Source of the DNA: Rhodothermales bacterium | Lineage (GTDB): Bacteria > Bacteroidota > Rhodothermia > Rhodothermales > UBA10348 | Direction of reading: 5' to 3' | Length of the DNA: 24,570 nt | Assembly (NCBI GenBank): GCA_013003255.1 | Contig: JABDJZ010000074.1 | Span: forward strand, 1 to 24,570 | Shown: positions 23,964-24,570 of the stretch, in pieces | Layout: every line of letters begins with the position of its first letter | Numbering within the stretch: the stretch's first letter is position 1 | Made by a program: the position numbers and the translations under genes | The notes under the pieces: generated by a model | What the model was told of the DNA's origin: nothing | Databases searched by the model: none | What the model saw: only the letters and a program-made list of their open reading frames with translations

Positions 23964-24570
23964 ATGCGAATGCTGCTGCTGTTCATGGTCTCCCTGGCCT
24001 TTGCTGGCCACCAGGACCCACCCTACGGCGGGACGGTTTGGATAGACCCGGATATCATCACGCCGGATGACCCGACGGCTTATGCGGGTCACTCCTATAC
24101 GGGTCGCGGCATGCGGACCATCTACGATCGCCGGCCGGCGGCCTGGATTCAAGTGGAAGCCTACGTCTTTGAGGTCAGCTTCGATGATGGCACCACGGCC
24201 GAGTTCATCATCAACCCGGAGTTCGGAAGCCGGGAAGCGGCCGAGGAGCACGTAACCCGCTACGCCCCACCGATCGGACAACTCTCCACCTCCATGCGCA
24301 AGGACATGCACGAAGTGTGGATCAATGGAGGCGCTGCGGCAGCAGGCGGGGGCAACAACTCGATTCTCCTGCATACGGTCTACGGAGAACGCCACCTGGC
24401 CGACGGTTTCCTTGAGGAAGTGCTGGTCCACGAGGCGGGCCACACTTCCTTTGACGCCCAGTATGCACGGTCCGCGGACTGGATCGCCGCGCAGAACGCG
24501 GACGGGGAGTTCATCTCGACCTACGCGCGGGACAACCCATTTCGAGAGGACATCGCGGAGTCCCTGCTGC
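23964..24570 (+). CDS. Secreted zincin-like metalloprotein, 3' end beyond window
   Basis: The frame is open from the ATG at 23964 to the window end (202 codons). A short signal peptide (MRMLLLFMVSLAFAGHQ) precedes TVWIDPDIITPDDPTAY. Later come EVSFDDGTTAEFIINPEFGS and IGQLSTSMRKDMHEVWIN, and then the zincin helix VLVHEAGHTSFDAQYA with His156, Glu157 and His160 (HExxH), followed by AADWIAAQN-like and YARDNPFREDIAESLL segments where a third ligand (perhaps Glu of EDIAES) would lie. This layout is familiar to me from Bacteroidota secreted proteins of unnamed function. Proteolytic activity is predicted but not proven by the motif. A long opposite-strand frame here is only a shadow. Confidence 0.75.
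   Translation, partial: MRMLLLFMVSLAFAGHQDPPYGGTVWIDPDIITPDDPTAYAGHSYTGRGMRTIYDRRPAAWIQVEAYVFEVSFDDGTTAEFIINPEFGSREAAEEHVTRYAPPIGQLSTSMRKDMHEVWINGGAAAAGGGNNSILLHTVYGERHLADGFLEEVLVHEAGHTSFDAQYARSADWIAAQNADGEFISTYARDNPFREDIAESLL

Noticed and set aside
23436..24443. 335-aa minus-strand open frame
   Set aside because: It overlaps the coding strands of two real genes (aspartoacylase family and the HEAGH protein) and its residues look like out-of-frame shadow sequence with no domain.

Overview
The window looks like a GC-rich chromosome segment from a Bacteroidota/Rhodothermota-type bacterium. The clues are a type IX secretion (T9SS) C-terminal sorting tail with the NYPNPFNP signature, a TonB-dependent receptor with an N-terminal carboxypeptidase-regulatory-like domain, many lipoproteins and signal-peptide proteins, and a Bacteroidota-style tyrosine integrase with an N-terminal arm-binding domain. 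The lineage is inferred from protein style, not from a marker gene.

Left backbone (1-6328). A minus-strand metal-uptake-like operon runs from a small His/Cys protein (3334-3684), through a His/Asp-rich lipoprotein (2749-3258) and a ZnuD-like TonB-dependent receptor (551-2752), to a secreted carboxypeptidase-regulatory-like protein (1-539) interrupted by an in-frame stop. Next come a DUF1176-like lipoprotein (plus) and a GH43 glycosidase lipoprotein (minus), which converge and overlap by 9 bp.

Mobile island (about 6329-18082, ~11.75 kb). It is bounded by a perfect 16-bp direct repeat, TTGTACCCCGGGTGGG. The right copy forms the 3' end of an intact tRNA-Leu(CAA) gene; the left copy lies beside a tyrosine integrase gene. 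Each end also carries a tandem pair of TCCTTTCCC motifs at a 12-bp period, a good candidate for integrase arm-type sites. The integrase is at the left. At the right are an uncharacterised 321-aa protein with its own terminator, an HTH (excisionase/AlpA-like) regulator, and a primase-helicase replication gene split into two frames. This set (integrase, HTH regulator, primase/Rep, tRNA att site) resembles phage satellites or small integrative elements; no capsid, tail, relaxase or conjugation genes were seen. Between the two modules lies probable cargo: a small AraC-type regulator divergent from a T9SS-exported 616-aa protein, and an FkbM-like methyltransferase. Two gene-poor stretches (7.7-8.8 kb and 12.6-14.66 kb) hold hairpins, diverged repeats and decayed coding remnants.

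Right backbone (18083-24570). After tRNA-Leu come an MscS channel, a secreted protein of unknown function, a secreted GH18-like protein fused to an NTF2/SnoaL-like domain, an HXXEE membrane protein with a large extra domain in a tight minus-strand pair with an AstE/aspartoacylase-family zinc hydrolase, and, divergent from these, a secreted HEAGH zincin-like protein cut by the window end.
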